From Morella rubra (taxonomy: Eukaryota; Streptophyta; Magnoliopsida; Fagales; Myricaceae), in contig CM025850.1 in the NCBI GenBank assembly GCA_003952965.2, forward strand, positions 18,290,376-18,354,375: 64,000 nt of DNA. The letters run 5' to 3'. Below the pieces are notes generated by a model that searched no databases, was not told the DNA's origin, and saw nothing but the letters and a program-made list of their open reading frames with translations. Of the stretch, positions 1 through 13,636 are shown piece by piece; position 1 is the stretch's first letter; each line of letters opens with the position of its first letter. Position numbers and translations under genes: made by a program.

Positions 1-1870
1 TATAAGTAATCAGGACGTCACTGTAAAAATTTCAGCCAAAAAATGATGTAAGGAAAGGTCGAAAATGCCCTTGGAGGTCTCTAAGGGCAGTTTCGACATT
101 TCACATAAAACGTTAGGGTAAAAAGGTCCAAACAGAGAAAATAATTATATGGCTGTGTAGAGCATGAAAAATAGATGGGGAAGCCCAAATTTGAGTCAAA
201 CCGAGTAGAATTAGGGCTCAAATCACAAAGCCCGTTTAGCGGCCTAAATGGACTTTAGGCTCGTTAACCCTAAACAAGCCCAAAACCTTTGAAACTTTAG
301 GGATAGGCCCAGTAGGGTCTAAGAAGGCCCAATAGGCCTTTATTTGGAGATTTAGGGCAGGAATTAATATTTAGTTATAAAATGCATGTTTAATTCTTCA
401 ATTAGTTTCATAAAAGAATAAAGATTTTTAATTCTTTAATTAAGGAAAAAGGCCTCAATAATTAGAAAGCATATGAGACAAAAATTAGTTGAGTATTTCT
501 TTAACTCAATTTGAATCCAATGTTGATAATTGTATCTCTATCATTCATGCATTAAGATTCCAAGCGCTTTATTAGTTTATATTTTCTCCGATCACATCAT
601 GGACATTTTGAATGGCAACATTGCACATGCATTGTATGGCATTCGTGCATGAATGCATTCACTTCATAAGAGGAAAAAAAAATGTGAGGAACCTTAAGCC
701 TGCGAGGTGATTTCCAAGAAAGAGTGACGTACCAGGCACATAAGGAGAGTGCAACCCCCCACTACAGGGAGTGGGTGGGCTCCTTCTGGGTGCTACGACG
801 TCGTTTTTAAAGGTCCTGGTGTAGGTGGCACGGGACAGTCCCACGAGGAGAGGAGGGACACACAACCCAACTTGGGTGAACAGAGCAGACACCAGAATAC
901 CTCAGGAAACCAGATGATGAGTTGATGCATTGCATACATTCCTTATGTTATACCATGTCTTGTATGTTTGAAATTATTACTGCAGTGATATTTACTTTAT
1001 AGGGCATGAACTGTATTGTATGAGCATGTTTCCCCCTTCCGACCTTACTGAGTTAGTAGGACTCACCTTGTTTTATGTATGTTTTTGCATCCTTGTTGTG
1101 GCGCCGTGGATATTGAAGATGAAGTTGTTCGAGAACGAGCTGACCTTGGACCTCGATCCCACATCTTGGTCTTGAAGGTCCGAACTTGGGTTACGGACGC
1201 TTATGAGATACTGGTGAGCATGAGCCCCATTGGTTCCTTAAGGAACCACCTTTGCCCCCACTCCCCCGTGTAGAGGACTTCGGCTTGATCGATGTGCCAC
1301 CGGAGTTCCTTAGACTCGATTACGCTCCTGAGTAGCCGCGTCTCACCCAGGCCAGACCTCTGATACTCCCGGGGAGATTTATTATAGCTGATACTCCTAG
1401 TTAGATCGATGTATTTTTCCTCGTTTAAAGCGCGGTTGTAATGGCATGGCGAGCTTTAGAAAGTTCCCACTTTTGTACTTAGCCCTTTTGTAGTCCCCTG
1501 GTGGACGTATTTTGGAAAACCGTGCTTTGTAATGAAATATGGTATTTATTATGGCAGTATTTATTTCTTTCCTTATTTCTTATTATTTCCTTATATTATT
1601 AAGCTTTCGTTTATACTAAAGGTTTTATTCTTTAAAATCTTTGAAAACCACTTAATGCAAGTTAATTTACCGTCCTTTTTTTAAATTGCGATTTCTCCTT
1701 GAACGTTTTGAATAATTTTAATCACAAACCTATTTTCAAATAAACTTCCGCTCAGCTTTTCAAGCTAAATAAATAAGGTTTATGGGATGGTTTGTGCCAT
1801 AATCCCCGTCTGTGTGCATACTATCTCTATAAGTGAGCCTAGAGGGTAAGTACGGGCACGGGGCGTGACA
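1..1870 (+). mobile_element. Probable gypsy-type LTR (3' part), running in from the left edge
   Basis: No coding sequence is recognisable. The stretch reads like the R/U5 part of a plant Tekay-like LTR on the plus strand. It has a CTCACC-type block near 1060-1075, a GT-rich poly(A)-site-like region near 1480-1550, and a sharp right end in GGGGCGTGACA at 1870, the usual mirror of an LTR starting TGTCACGCCCC. The start lies outside the window, so solo LTR versus full element cannot be decided. An alternative is that the boundary at 1870 is the start of the copia element's own 3' LTR read on the minus strand, because a purine-rich tract sits next to it. Confidence 0.4.
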
Positions 1871-2228
1871 CCCTCCCAAGTTCGAAGGAGATGAAACCGC
1901 TCCTTTAGTCAGTAGATTTGCGAGCTGATCAACTATGCTCACAGGAGAAACCCACAGAACACCCTTGTTGACGATGTAACGAACAAAGTGAAGGTCATTA
2001 GAGATGTGCTTCATGGCGGAGTAAAGAACCGGATTGAGACTCAATTGAGTAACTCCAATATTATCACAAAAATACAAAATTGGAGTCCTTGAGCTAGAGA
2101 CCAAGTTCTTACAAAAGTGAGTGATCCAAAGAACTTCGAAGGTGATGGTGTCCAATGAACGATACTCAGCCTTCATCAAATATGGCCAATGCTCTCTGTT
2201 TTCTCGTGCACCATGACATGGGACTATC
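1871..2228 (-). mobile_element. Ty1/copia fragment, RNase H end
   Basis: Minus-strand translation shows the C-terminal RNase H of Ty1/copia polyproteins: an AEYRSL block, the CDN block (FCDNIGVTQLS), the KHI..D.HFVR block and the DQLANLLTKG ending. It stops abruptly at 2228, where the gypsy LTR begins, and the matching upstream part of the same domain resumes on the other side of that element at 26214. It is a broken fossil and the oldest layer of the nested stack. Confidence 0.8.
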
Positions 2229-3369
2229 TATTAGGATCCCCGGTCAAGGACTCAAAAACAACCACCAACTCCTCTGAGCGATCCGCTTGAACACCACGAT
2301 TGATCCTCCTAAACTGTTTTCAAGTAACACACGAGCATAGGAAATAGGATTTAACACATAAGAGCTGAATAATATCTCAATGTTATTACGAAGAACGTGA
2401 TTTCAGGATTATTAGTCCTTAAAAACACAAGAACACTCGTATAGGGTTATTAGCCCAAATACGACTAAACTCAAGAGGTTATTAGCCCCCAAAGTCTACT
2501 GGCATAAACATGCCTATGCCTAGCCAAATCACTCACAAGCTCTTTGGCTCTCAAAACACAACTCTCTGAATGAATGAAAATTACTGCTTCTGAAGAGTGC
2601 CTATATAGGCATCCTCAAGAGCTTACAAAATCCTACCAACTCCAATCAAATCAATCTAAATCAAATCATCAAGATTCTAAGGAAATGATTCCTAAAATCA
2701 AGGAGATTTGATGATAAATGCCTAAAACAACCGAACTCAAAAGGAAAGCTAATCTCCTAGAGTTTAGGAAAAATATCCTAAATCTATAAGATATGATTTA
2801 TTCAATCACTAACAAATGGAAACCAATCTCTGAAGATACCTCCATAAAGAGCTTGATCTCGCTGCCGTCCTCCACCCTACACATTGGCGCCGCCACCATG
2901 CTCCTCCGACTCTCAAGACCATGCTCTTCTCTTCTCGTCCGGTCACTGCTAAGGGTGGTGGTGCTCCACCGCTGGTGTTGGTTGCTGTGGGTAGCTACTC
3001 CTGATCATCTGCTATTGCTTGACTTGGCTGGTGGCCAACGTCCTACTGTGGCACTATGTTATGGCAAGGCCTTGTGCTGGCCATGAGCCTGCCTTGGTAT
3101 GTCTACAGCTGGCTAGTTGGCATGCCAAGTATGGGTATAGCTGGGCTATCAGGCTGTCAGAGGTGCTAGTGCACCTTGCTTGCTCGCGCGCTGATGCCAT
3201 GACTTGGCTATGGTGCTTCATCCGCGAGCGCTATAGGAGTGTCATGTGCTCCTGCCACGTGCGCTGTGGGCATGTCAAGGACGCCCATGGTGTCACTAGC
3301 ACCGTGTCTTGCAACCTATCCTGCCACTCATGGCAGTGTGGGCCATTGTCTTCATTGGGGATCCTTTTA
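2229..3369 (-). repeat. 3' LTR of the gypsy chromovirus
   Basis: Matches 25121-26213 in the same orientation over its whole length, with scattered substitutions and indels. The half near 2229 is AT-rich with repeated TTATTAG motifs and the half near 3369 is GC-rich. On the sense (minus) strand the LTR starts with TAAAAGGATCC, beside a purine-rich polypurine tract (GGAAAAGGGA, about 3371-3380). That places this copy as the 3' LTR. Confidence 0.85.
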
Positions 3370-3399
3370 TTCCCTTTTCCATGAAGTGTACCCTTGTTC

Positions 3400-6300
3400 T
3401 CAAGGGTAAAATCTGGGAACCTTAAGGCTATCTCATTATAATCCTCCTAGTTGCTTCCCTCTAGGTAGCCCACTCCTTTGCACCAACAATCTCCAAATGT
3501 TCCTTCTAATCCTCCCCAATGGTACCATCTTGTATTCAAGGATCTTCGAGGTTATAGAAGCATTCTTCCTTCCTCATCGAAGGAAGGCAATTCCTCCACA
3601 ATCAAGCTAGATCTCCAACTTGTCTCTTGAGGAGAGACACATGAAACACCAGGTGAAGTCTTGAGGTTGGTGGTAATTCCAACCGATATGCAACTATTCC
3701 AACACGGGCAGCCACTTTAAATGGCCCATAGTACCTCTTTCTCAAGCTTGTAGCTTGCCTTTCTCTTCATGGTTTTTTGGCCATATGGTCAAACCTTCAA
3801 GTATACAAGGTCCCAGGCTCAAACTCTTCTAGTCTCCTCCCTTTATCATAATGCTTCTTCTTGCTCGATTGGGCTTTCTTAAGCTCCCGCTTCACTTCAG
3901 CTAGGATCACGTCCCTAATGAGCAAGGCTTCCTCCACCTACGCATTCTTAGTTGTGCCCTTCTCATAAGAAACCAAGGTAGGAGGCTTCCTCCCATACAA
4001 AATTTTGAATGGGCTAAGGGTGATGGATGAGTGGTACGTTGTATTGTACCAATACTCCTCCCATGACAGTATTCCATCCACCTTGCTTGCTCATTGGCAA
4101 TAGCATCGCAAGTATTGCTCCAACGTACGGTTGACCACCTCCCGTTTGGCCATCGGTCTGTGGTGGTATGAAGAACTTGTCTTCATTTTGCTCCCTTGTA
4201 GTGCAAACACTTCCTTCCAAAAGAGCTCATGAACACCCGATCCGGTCGTCACTATGGTTCTAGGGAAACCATGGAGCTTCACCATGTTATCCACAAACGC
4301 CTTAGCCATGCTCTTCATAGTAAATGGATGCTTAAGGGGTACGAAGTGAGCATACTTACTTAAGCGATCCGCTACCACCAAGATCACTTCATACCCTTGA
4401 CTTGTGGGCAAGCCCTCCACAAAATCCATGGACAAGTCTTCCCATATAGCTTCCGATGTTGGCAAGGGCTGCAAGAGACCCGTAGGGGCCCTTATATCAT
4501 GCTTGGCCTTTGACACACGTCACATTCAGCCACCCGCATCTTTACACTACTTTTTAGGCCTTCCGAATAGAAGAAATGCTTGACCCTCATATAGGTCCTA
4601 AGCTAGCCCGAATAACCACCTTCCTTGCTATGGTGGAAGTGAGTGAGAATCTACTTCCTCAAGTTTGGCACGTCGGGCACATAGAAATAGACTTGTAGTA
4701 GATAAGCCCATCACCCAATTTGAATCCGGTCACCCCATCACATGGGCTCTCAAGCTTCTCTATGATCTCTTGAGACCTTGCATCCAACTCCACGGCCTCT
4801 CTAAGCTTGTCTCATATCCTCCATTCAGCTCCACTCAAGGCATAAGTTCGGCCTCATCTTCATAAAGAGTCCACATCATGGACTTCCCTCCTTCCTTGAT
4901 AAAGCATCAGCCACTTTATTCTCCTTGTTGGGCTAATAAACAATATTCATACTCGAACCCCAAAAGCTTCACAAGGAACTTTTGTTGCTCGCGTCACGAT
5001 CTTTTGCTCTAGCAAGTGTTTAATGCTTGTTGATCGGTCACGATAGTGAACTTCTTCCCAAGAGGTAAGGTCTCCACACCTTCACCGCATGCACTATCGC
5101 CAACATTTCTCTCACATAAGTGCTCCATGCCTTCTTCATTGGCCCTAAGGCCTTGGAGATATAAGCAATAGACCTCCACTCGCATTAGTATAGACTTCAA
5201 ATGGCTTCTTGAAATCAGGCAAGGCCAAGACAGGTGTCTTAGACATTACTCTCTTCAAGTCCTTGAAAGCTCTCCTCCCATCTTCGGTCCATTCAAAGCC
5301 CTCCTTTCTCAACATAGAGGTAAGTGGCTCGGTTATCAATCCATAGCCTTGCACGAACCTTCTATAATAGCCCGTCAAACCAAGTAATCCTCTCAATGCC
5401 GACACATCCTTGGGTAAAGGCCAATTTACCATGGCTTCCACCTTTTGTTGGTCCACCTTCACTCCTTGGCCCGAGATGATGTGGCCAAGGTATTCTAGCT
5501 CTTCTTGCATAAAGGCACATTTAGAGGCCTTAATGAACAAGTGACACTTCTTCAAGATCACCAAAACTTGCCCTAACAGCTCCAAATGTTCCTCCACATC
5601 CTTCAAGTACACCAAGATGTCGTCAAAGAATACCAATAAAAACCTTCTCAAGAAAGGCTTGAATATGACATTCATAGCCGCTTGGAAAGTCGATGGGGCA
5701 TTACATAGCTCAAAAGGCATCACTAGGTACTCATAATGGCCAGAATGAGCCCTAAACACTATCTTTTGAATGTCTTCCTCCTTCATCCGGATTTGAAAGT
5801 GTTCAGCCCTCAAATCTAGCTTGGTGAACACATGAGCCCAATGCAATTCATCAATTATCTCATCCACCGTAGGTATGGGAAATCTATCCCTCACAGTTGC
5901 TTCATTCAATGCTCGATAGTCGGTGCAAAAGTGCCAACTTCCCATCTTTCTTCCTCACAAGCAACACTGGTGATGAAAAAGGACTAGTGCTTGGTCGAAT
6001 CAAGCCACTAGCCAACATCTCCTCCACTTGTCTTTCGATCTCACCCTTTTGAAAATGAGCATACTGGTATGGTGGCACATTCACCAGCTTACTCGTATCC
6101 TTCAACACAATGTGATGATCAAACTCTACTAGGAGGCAACGTGGTCGGTACCTCCAATACTTCCTTCTGTCTTTCCAAAACTGCCTTCATACTTTGAAGC
6201 ACCACCTCACTTTCATCACTTTGCTTTTCTTCTGGCCCGTCAACTTCTCGGTTTTTGCCCATTACGATGGTGAAGCATTGAGTTTCACCTTTGCATAACT

Positions 6301-7427
6301 TTTCAAACATATTGGCCTTGCAAGGCCTTGGCTTTTTCAGTGCTAGTCCACATCCTCTTCTTTCCGGCTAGTCCCACAATGCCTCTTAGCCATCATTTCT
6401 TTCCGCAATCTTGAACTCCACAATCATCTTCTCGTAGTCCATGACGACCTTGCCAATGCCTCTTAGCCATGCATTGCCCAAGACCACATCTAGCCCACCA
6501 AAGAGTACATGGAGGCCACGCCTTGGACATTCATCTTCACTTTTCACCACCATCTCGCACCTTAGCTTTTCACCATTTACAACCTTCACATCGAATGATT
6601 ATGCTTCTTCTCCACGCAATCCTACCTTAGAAAGGATGCAGGAATTGAAAGTTGTGGGTAGACCCACTATCCACCAATAAAGTTACTTGATACTTACCAA
6701 CCCATGCCGTAAGTCATATGGTTGAGGGCTTTCGTACTTCGGACATGGCATTAAGGCTCAACTTGGCCTCCTTAGTAGAGGACTCCACTTGCCCATGCTC
6801 CTCTTCCCTTGTCTCCCCCACATGCTCCTCCTCTACCTCGATTATTCACATGACTTTGGCTTTCTTACATTGGTGGTCGCGGCTCCACTTTTCCCCACAC
6901 TTGAAGCATAAGCCCTTCTTAATGTAATCATCAAGCTCTTCACGTGTAACCTTCTTGACTTCCTTCCCTTTGCTTCTTGAATTCCCCCTAGCCATCTCCT
7001 TTCCCTTCCAAGACCCCGTGGAGTACAAGGGTTTAGAAACCTTATTAACTACTTGGTACTTGACATGTCTTTTCTCGAAGTGGTGACTATCTTCAAGGAT
7101 TTCAGCTATCCTCATTGCCTTTTATAGCCTAGTGGGTTGCTTCAACTTGAGCTCTTTGGTAATCCATAACTTTAGCCCATCCACAAAAGTTCCAATAAGT
7201 GCTTCCTTGGACCAACCCTTCACCAAGGTTTGGAGTTGTCGAAACTCCTCCACCTATACATGCACCTTGCCTTCTTGCTTGAGCTTGGCTAGTTGGCCAT
7301 GACAATGGGCAAGAACCCAAATTGCGTAAGCAACTCCATTTCAAATGTCGTCCATCCGAGCCTTCTTCCTTCTTCCTCGTATTGGGCCTAAATCCACCTC
7401 CACCATTTGTTTGCCATTCCATCAAGA
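3400..7427 (-). pseudogene. Gypsy gag-pol remains (zinc knuckle to chromodomain)
   Basis: Minus-strand blocks, in sense order: gag tail and a CCHC knuckle (CFKCGEKWSRDHQC, about 6860-6910), an aspartic-protease-like region (6380-6680), RT with LDLRAEHFQI and the FFDDILVY catalytic block (5145-6108), RNase H start (TDQQALN, about 5015-5040), and integrase core (DFVEGLP, VVADRLSKYAHF; 4091-4516). The end resembles a chromodomain (about 3450-3640). RT and integrase sequence fit the chromovirus branch. The element is a fossil with many breaks. The gag start lies beyond the CACTA insert at 24114-25100. Confidence 0.85.
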
Positions 7428-7430
7428 AAG

Positions 7431-7622
7431 TACTACAAAAAAAATTGACTCCTAGTGACAAAAGATTTTTTCACTAAAAGTCAAAATTTTGTTACTAAAA
7501 GTGTTTGTGATGAAATTTTTTCATCACGAGCTTTGTCAGCATGAGCGTCACAAAATGTATCTTGCGACGAAACTCGAATTTAGTAATGAAAAGTTTTTAG
7601 TGACAAAAAATTTTCATCACTA
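7431..7622. repeat. CACTA terminal region, left end (sense 3' end)
   Basis: The terminal inverted repeat is followed by several copies of GTGAC/TGAAA-type motifs in both orientations (for example near 7456, 7515, 7548, 7597 and 7610). These match the motifs at 23736-24110 in inverted orientation. Such subterminal arrays are the known binding regions for CACTA transposition proteins. Confidence 0.85.
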
Positions 7623-8230
7623 AATGTAATGGTCGATCGGTACTTTTACCGATCGGTCGGTGAAACCGAAATGGTCGATCGAGTGGATCCGCGATCGATT
7701 AATATTTTTTTGCAATGATTGAAGGGATAACAAGATTGATCAATCGTCATGTCTAAGATGATTGAACGGTACGTATTGACAATCGATCCATTACGTGTTG
7801 GTGATTGATCGACACATTTAATAGACTGAACGATAAGAAATAAACAATCGATTGTGACAATAACAATGCTCAAACGGTTTTTTATAAGCGATCGATCACT
7901 TAAGTTTTACGATTGATCATTATGTCAAAACCGATCGATCGTTTAATTCTGCGATGGAACGTTGTTTACGTAACCGATTGATCAGTGTCATTTGTTGATC
8001 GATCGTTTGAGTTGGATGATGGATCATCTATTTCTCAACCGATCAGTCTCTTATAATACCAACAGATCGCTTGCATGTAGCTGATCGATCGTTTACATTA
8101 CTGATCGATCATTATTTTTATCTTTTCATTATTGGCGATTGAACGGTGGTCTTTAACAATCGATCGATGGAACACCAACCGATCGATTGCTGAGAATGCC
8201 GATTGAATGGTGGTAATGGAATCGGTTTAA
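7623..8230. repeat. GATCGATC motif cluster, left subterminal
   Basis: About 600 bp filled with close variants of the self-palindromic CGATCGATCG, roughly every 20-40 bp, with A/T-rich spacers. Many variants have one changed base (CGATTGATC, CGATCAATC). Similar clusters lie at 14380-15300, 20430-20850, 22540-23060 and 23395-23735. No coding sequence is seen. By analogy with En/Spm subterminal repeats these may be transposase binding sites; that function is inferred. Confidence 0.8.
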
Positions 8231-8379
8231 AAAAATATAATTTTTATAGAAAATATTATATAACACGTACTATTATAATAACAATACAATACTCACATTA
8301 ATAAACATCAATAATAACAAATAGTGATCCGTAATTAAATCAAAAATAACATCGTAATAATACATAATCACAAAGCTAT

Positions 8380-10050
8380 TACAAAATACATACCTTTTTG
8401 AGCCCCAAACTGGTGAATAGTCTCTTTGACATGTCGCTCATTTTTTTCTCATTACAGAGGACATTTTCTTCTCTAGCTCCTTCGATATTTCTGCCGTAAG
8501 CGCTCTTGCTCCTTTCGCATGCGCTCTTGCTCTTTTTGCAATGCTCCTCATGCTCCACTCGCATGCGCTCTTGCTCCCTTTTCATGCACTCCTCCTACTC
8601 CAACAGGATGCGCTCTGCTCCACTACTCCTCACGGTGGTCCCTCAGCGTGGCCTCCATCTTAGCTTGCTTCTTCGCAAATTCTTGCAAGTCTTTTTCTCT
8701 AGCAGCTCTCATCGCTTCTATCTCATCCCTTGCCTTGCTAGCTGGTGCTGTAGATTAGAAGACTGTGTAGTTAAAGTTGATGAAGGTGGAGGCTTAACTG
8801 TGCGTCCTAATCCTTTGAACATATCCCGACTTCTTGCCCAATATCTCGGAATATACTTCAATTTCGGTGTAAGTCTTCCCTTCTAAATCACACTGGCTGG
8901 AAGGCATCCATCCGTTCCTGAAAAATGACAATAATTACCAGAAACATTAAAGTAGATAAACTATACATAAATTACATAAAGTAGATTAAAATGAAAGCGA
9001 CTTACATAAATTTCTCTCGCTCCTTTCGAGGTCCAAACACCATCTTTGTTTGTATAATTCTTCTTATACAGCTCTGCAGGATTGATTTGCCGCTTTCTTG
9101 ATTTTTCTACATGGAAATAGCATAAAGTTATTGACAAACAATATCAATAAAGTCTAAAATTTAGTACTTAACTTACCATGCAAGCTCGAGTGCGCTGGAA
9201 CGAGCACGAACCAGCAGCGTGGTTCACAGTCAACTTTGATCTATTCTTCTTATTTTGCTCGCTTCGTTTCTGCGATATTTTAAGTAATTAAATATTAAAA
9301 GAATGTAAATTTTAAGCAACGGATTTTTGTAATCACGTACCATAAATGCTTCGCTGGTGAACAGATCGCATAACTCCTTCCACTGTTCTTCCATGGTATC
9401 AGGGTGCGGCTTCAGCAATGCCGCCTCTTTACTCGGAACTTCTTGAAATACGCATGCATCCGTTGCGGTGCGTTCGACGTGCCATCATCATAGTCTCGAC
9501 CACCGTCCTCACGTCCTCCTGATGGGTGTAGTCAAGGTCGAAGTGGTCTGCATAAGTACCAAAACATACAATATTACAATGATAAATGAAATGCTTAACC
9601 AAAAATTCTATATGTTTACGAGTTTAATCATACCAACACCGATCCATAATGTACTCCTTCACTTCTGCAGGAACATTAGCCCACTTGTTAACGGAGATTG
9701 AATCAACCCTTGGACCAACATTCCAATCTTCGTTGATAGGGTGGCAGTAGTGGAAGACACTCCTCCACACTCTCCCCGGGATATGCACCGATAGTTTCCC
9801 AAGACTCTTCTCTCCAAACCGACCCCACGTGTCCTACCTCTCCCACTTAGAAGCAGATGTCGCTACATAAAATAAAATTAACAAAGTTAGTCGGTCGTTT
9901 AACTTAAAAAAATTGAAATATAACTTAGAATAATTTCTTACATGCACAACTACTAGGACAAGCTGCGTGCCTTGACTCATGGCTTCATTCGGTCTTGGAG
10001 AAGGAGCGCTCGGAGTAGGACTCAGGATCAGACTCATACTAAGCGGAGTA
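8380..10050 (-). pseudogene. TNP1-like protein (Transposase_24 type) of the CACTA element
   Basis: The minus strand encodes the conserved core of plant Transposase_24 (PF03004-type) proteins in pieces. EEQWKELCDLFTSEAFM lies near 9358-9408. RSEQNKKNRSKLTVNHAAGS is about 9203-9263, and ELYKKNYTNKDGVWTSKGAR about 9005-9080. A Lys/Glu-rich coiled-coil-like tail (KREQERMRVEHEE) is at 8379-8585. The blocks are separated by AT-rich stretches that may be introns. These are accessory proteins encoded by En/Spm-like elements. It lies just downstream of the tnp2 gene on the same strand. No continuous reading frame survives. Confidence 0.7.
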
Positions 10051-10199
10051 AGTGCTCATGCAACTGTCCAGAAGTAACTGAAGGAAATTCTCGTCCATAC
10101 TTCATTTCACCGTACAAGTTGTGACATAACAAAAGAAACGATAAATATGTGGTAAAAGAGACAATAATAGTAAAAACTGTTTAGCAAACATCAACATCT

Positions 10200-13100
10200 A
10201 ATTCTTGCACTTTATCGCCGATGCCTCATCCTCAGTAGAGTCGCTATCACTTTCGAACGAATCTTCGTCCCACTTTCTTCGTATTTTCTTCAATTTTCGC
10301 TTCATCCCCTTCCGAAACATCATTACTATCTATACGTCTTTTCTTCCCGATCAATTGCATCAGAAGCTTGGATAACGTTTGGCTAACGTCATCCCTCCAT
10401 AGTGGATTAAGGTTAAACTGTCAGAAGTCTATAAACAAGTCAATGACATCGTCCTCCTGATACGCTTCATTCGTGATGGCTGCGTTTATGGTATTTTGGA
10501 CGGCGACAACCACATATGCATTTCTACGACAACTTCTGCACGACTCGCCACGTAGGTCCATGCAGATTATCAACTAGATAAAACACTTGACTTGCTTGAT
10601 TTGCCTAAAACAAATGGATCTTCTGAGTACCACAGTCGGAAGTGTTTATGCTCTTAAAGTTCTCGTCGATACGAATTCCACGGTATCCTCCAATCTCACT
10701 TAAACAAATATATTGTATTTCCCCACAAGTATTGCATGGCATAAATGTCTACAAGTCTCCCGTAAAATTCTATTGGATTTCCCTCATGTGATCTTGGTAC
10801 TACAATACCACTGTTCTGAGTTCTTCATCGTTCTTCCCATTGTACTGTATGATATCTACATCGTTCACAACACATGCAGAATAACGCATCACTCATGTAT
10901 CAGGCCCACGTGCCAATGAATACAATTCATCGACCGATGTACATGGATTTTGAGAACGTAATGTTTGAACCTACAACAATATATTAGAAGGTCATTAAAA
11001 ATAAAGACACGATATTAATTTGAATTCTTTGTCAATAACACTTACTCGCCCTAAGAACCAATCTAGAAATTGTTCCTCATGCATACGAGAAATGTCACCA
11101 ACTCCTTGCGCAAAGTTCGTCCATGTGTTCACTGTAACGATAAGGTTAATCAACGACTGTATATTATAGAAAACCTATAAAATTTTATTTTACTTACTCT
11201 AAGTAGTTGCTGATGCCTTTGCAATTTTCAACACATACCACCGAGCTTTCTTGAACTCTGTTCGGTCTATGTCATGCCCTTTTGCAGCCCCTATCAATCT
11301 AATTTTCTGAGTGAACACATCCAATGACCTTTCTAGTACCTACATTTCGCTGTCATAATTGTAGTTTCAATCTTTGCGATTAAACACTGTTTCGACCCTC
11401 GGAGGTACTGGGAATAAAATGTCAAACTCTCGTTCAATATACGCTTCTACAATCGACCCTTCGGGACGCGACTTATTTTTCACATACCATTTCGAGACAC
11501 CCATCAACCGTTCAACTGGATACATCCATCTGTATTGTACTGGTCCAGCAAGCATTGCTTCGCGCGGTAAGTGGACCGCCAAATGCATCATTATTGTAAA
11601 AAAAGCAGGTGGAAAAATCATTTCCAACTTGCATAAAATTATTCCGATATCTTCTAACATCCTCTGCAATACATAAATCTTCAACGTACGTGAACACAAC
11701 TCTCGAAAAAACAAACATAATTCAGTCACTGCGCCACCCACGTCTTCCTTCAACAACCCTCGGATCATCACTGGAAGAACCCTCTGCAAGAACACATGAC
11801 AATCATGACTTTTCATTCCAGAACCTTCAACTCATCTAGATTCACACAACGTGAAATCTCAGCAGCATAACCATTAGGGAAACATCTTTTAACCACTCAC
11901 AGGCCCTCCTTCGCTCTTCCCGAGTTAAAGTATGCACGCTTGAGGCATCAATTCAACCCGACCGTCATACACCAAGTGTAAGTCTTTTTTAACCCCCATT
12001 TCAGCTAAATCTCTACGTGCACCGCTGAATCCCTAGTCTTGAACTCGATATTCATCACCGTCCCAATCACGTTGTCACATATGTTCTTCTCGATGTGCAT
12101 CACGTCCAAGTTATGCCGTAACCCTAATGTACTCCAATACGGCAGGACGGAAAAAGATAGACATGCGTCAATTGTTCCAATATGTCCTCACCCTTCAAAA
12201 CGAACGTGTAACTTCCCTTCGACATTCTTCCCAAAGATAGTTCCCCCATGCGTCAATTGTTCATAATCCTCCAGTAAGGGTTCTATGTTCTTCTTTCCAT
12301 CGAACGTAACATCATATCTCCATGCATCAATTGCATCATTCCCTTTGGTACTCCATCCAGATAAATTGGCATATGCTGGAAAATCATTTATGGTCCACAT
12401 CAAAGCTGCATGCATCTTAAATGTCATCCCATCTGAGCGTCATGTCTCAACTCATCTTCCCATAGTTTTTCAACTCGTCCACTAAGGTAAAGATATACTC
12501 TATATCATTTTTCGGTGACTTCGACCCGGATCAAAAGAGTCATAGTGAAAATGGGGCCTTCATGGGGGTAAATTATAGGAAACACAACGACTGGCCAATA
12601 CTGTACGCATTGCTCATGTTTCGAACAATTAAATGAAGCAAGACCAAGGCGGACGTTGCGGGCATCTTGAGCAAACCAACCATGGTCCTTATCAAAATTC
12701 TTCCAAACCAATGAATCTGCAGGATGCCTCATACTCTCCCCATCATCGACCGTTTCTCCTTATGCCATCTCATGTCATGAGCTACATCTTTTGTGGTAAA
12801 CAAACGTTTAAGTCTAGGATCAAAGGGAAATGAAACAACACTTTCCTGGGAATTCGATTGCGCAAGTCATCTTCAAATTTCCACCAGACACCCCACATAC
12901 CGGACATCTGTCTAACTCACTGTTTTCCTTCCAAAACAACACACAATCATTCTGACATGCATGGATCTTATCATAACTAAACTCAAGACCCTTTCGCAAT
13001 TGTTTTGTTTTGTAATTAGATCTCGGTAGTGTTTCCCCTCTGGCAAGGCCTCCTTAATTAACTGTAACACCATATCAAATGCCTTAACCGACACTTATTC

Positions 13101-13636
13101 TCCGACTTCACATGCAACAAGCCGGACCGTAAATGACAACTTATAAACTTGGTACATCTAGGATACAATTCATGTTTGCCTCTTTCCATAACTTATCAAA
13201 TGGTGTCGAAGCCTTCGATCCCGAAGTGGGGGTTTCCCTAATATCAGGGTTCTCCGTTTCAACCCCTGCCGCCCACCTTCTAACCCCGCACGAACATCGA
13301 TTAACATTTCCTCCATCCCATCAGAGCTATCTCCCTCTAAATCCTCATCAATATGTGGTAAGCTCGCACCGACTCTTGACTCAGATTTGAAGCAAGTTGA
13401 ATACCTTCCTCGTGAAATACCCATAACTTATAGCTCACATCAGACCCATTAATGTATATATGTTTTTTCATTTTGTTCAACACTTGAAACACTACATTTA
13501 TGTACTTCTGACACAGACATCTAATCTGACCCTTGAGAGTCTACACAACAAGTAGCCATATACCGACAAACCCACGGACCCCCTCCACATACTTTTCACC
13601 AAACCGATTTTTCTCGTAAACCCAACTCTTATCCAT
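10200..13636 (-). pseudogene. tnp2-type CACTA transposase (TNPD-like), broken
   Basis: The probable start ATG is at 13636, giving MDKSWVYEKNRF, the opening of the transposase-associated domain. Following blocks: tnp2 N-terminal part (SVKAFDMVLQLIKEALPEG, 12912-13094), RHPADSLVWKNFD and NVRLGLASF (12505-12732), and the core MHAALMWTINDFPAY.NLSGW (12188-12427). The DUF4218 domain follows (KSHDCHVFLQRVLP through PEGSIVEAYIERE, 11374-11816), then DUF4216-like RYSACVVN (near 10880) and ANQASQVFYLV (near 10560). This is the standard domain order of plant CACTA transposases. There are several stops and frameshifts, for example soon after the first 25 codons and between each block. Catalysis is assumed lost. 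Confidence 0.88.

Noticed and set aside
659-1273. Short open frames in the left-edge LTR-like DNA
   Set aside because: No family resemblance, and they lie in LTR-type sequence.
7623-8230. Regularly spaced GATCGATC motifs as a possible CRISPR or satellite array
   Set aside because: Units are short, variable and lack uniform spacers; the context is a plant CACTA transposon.
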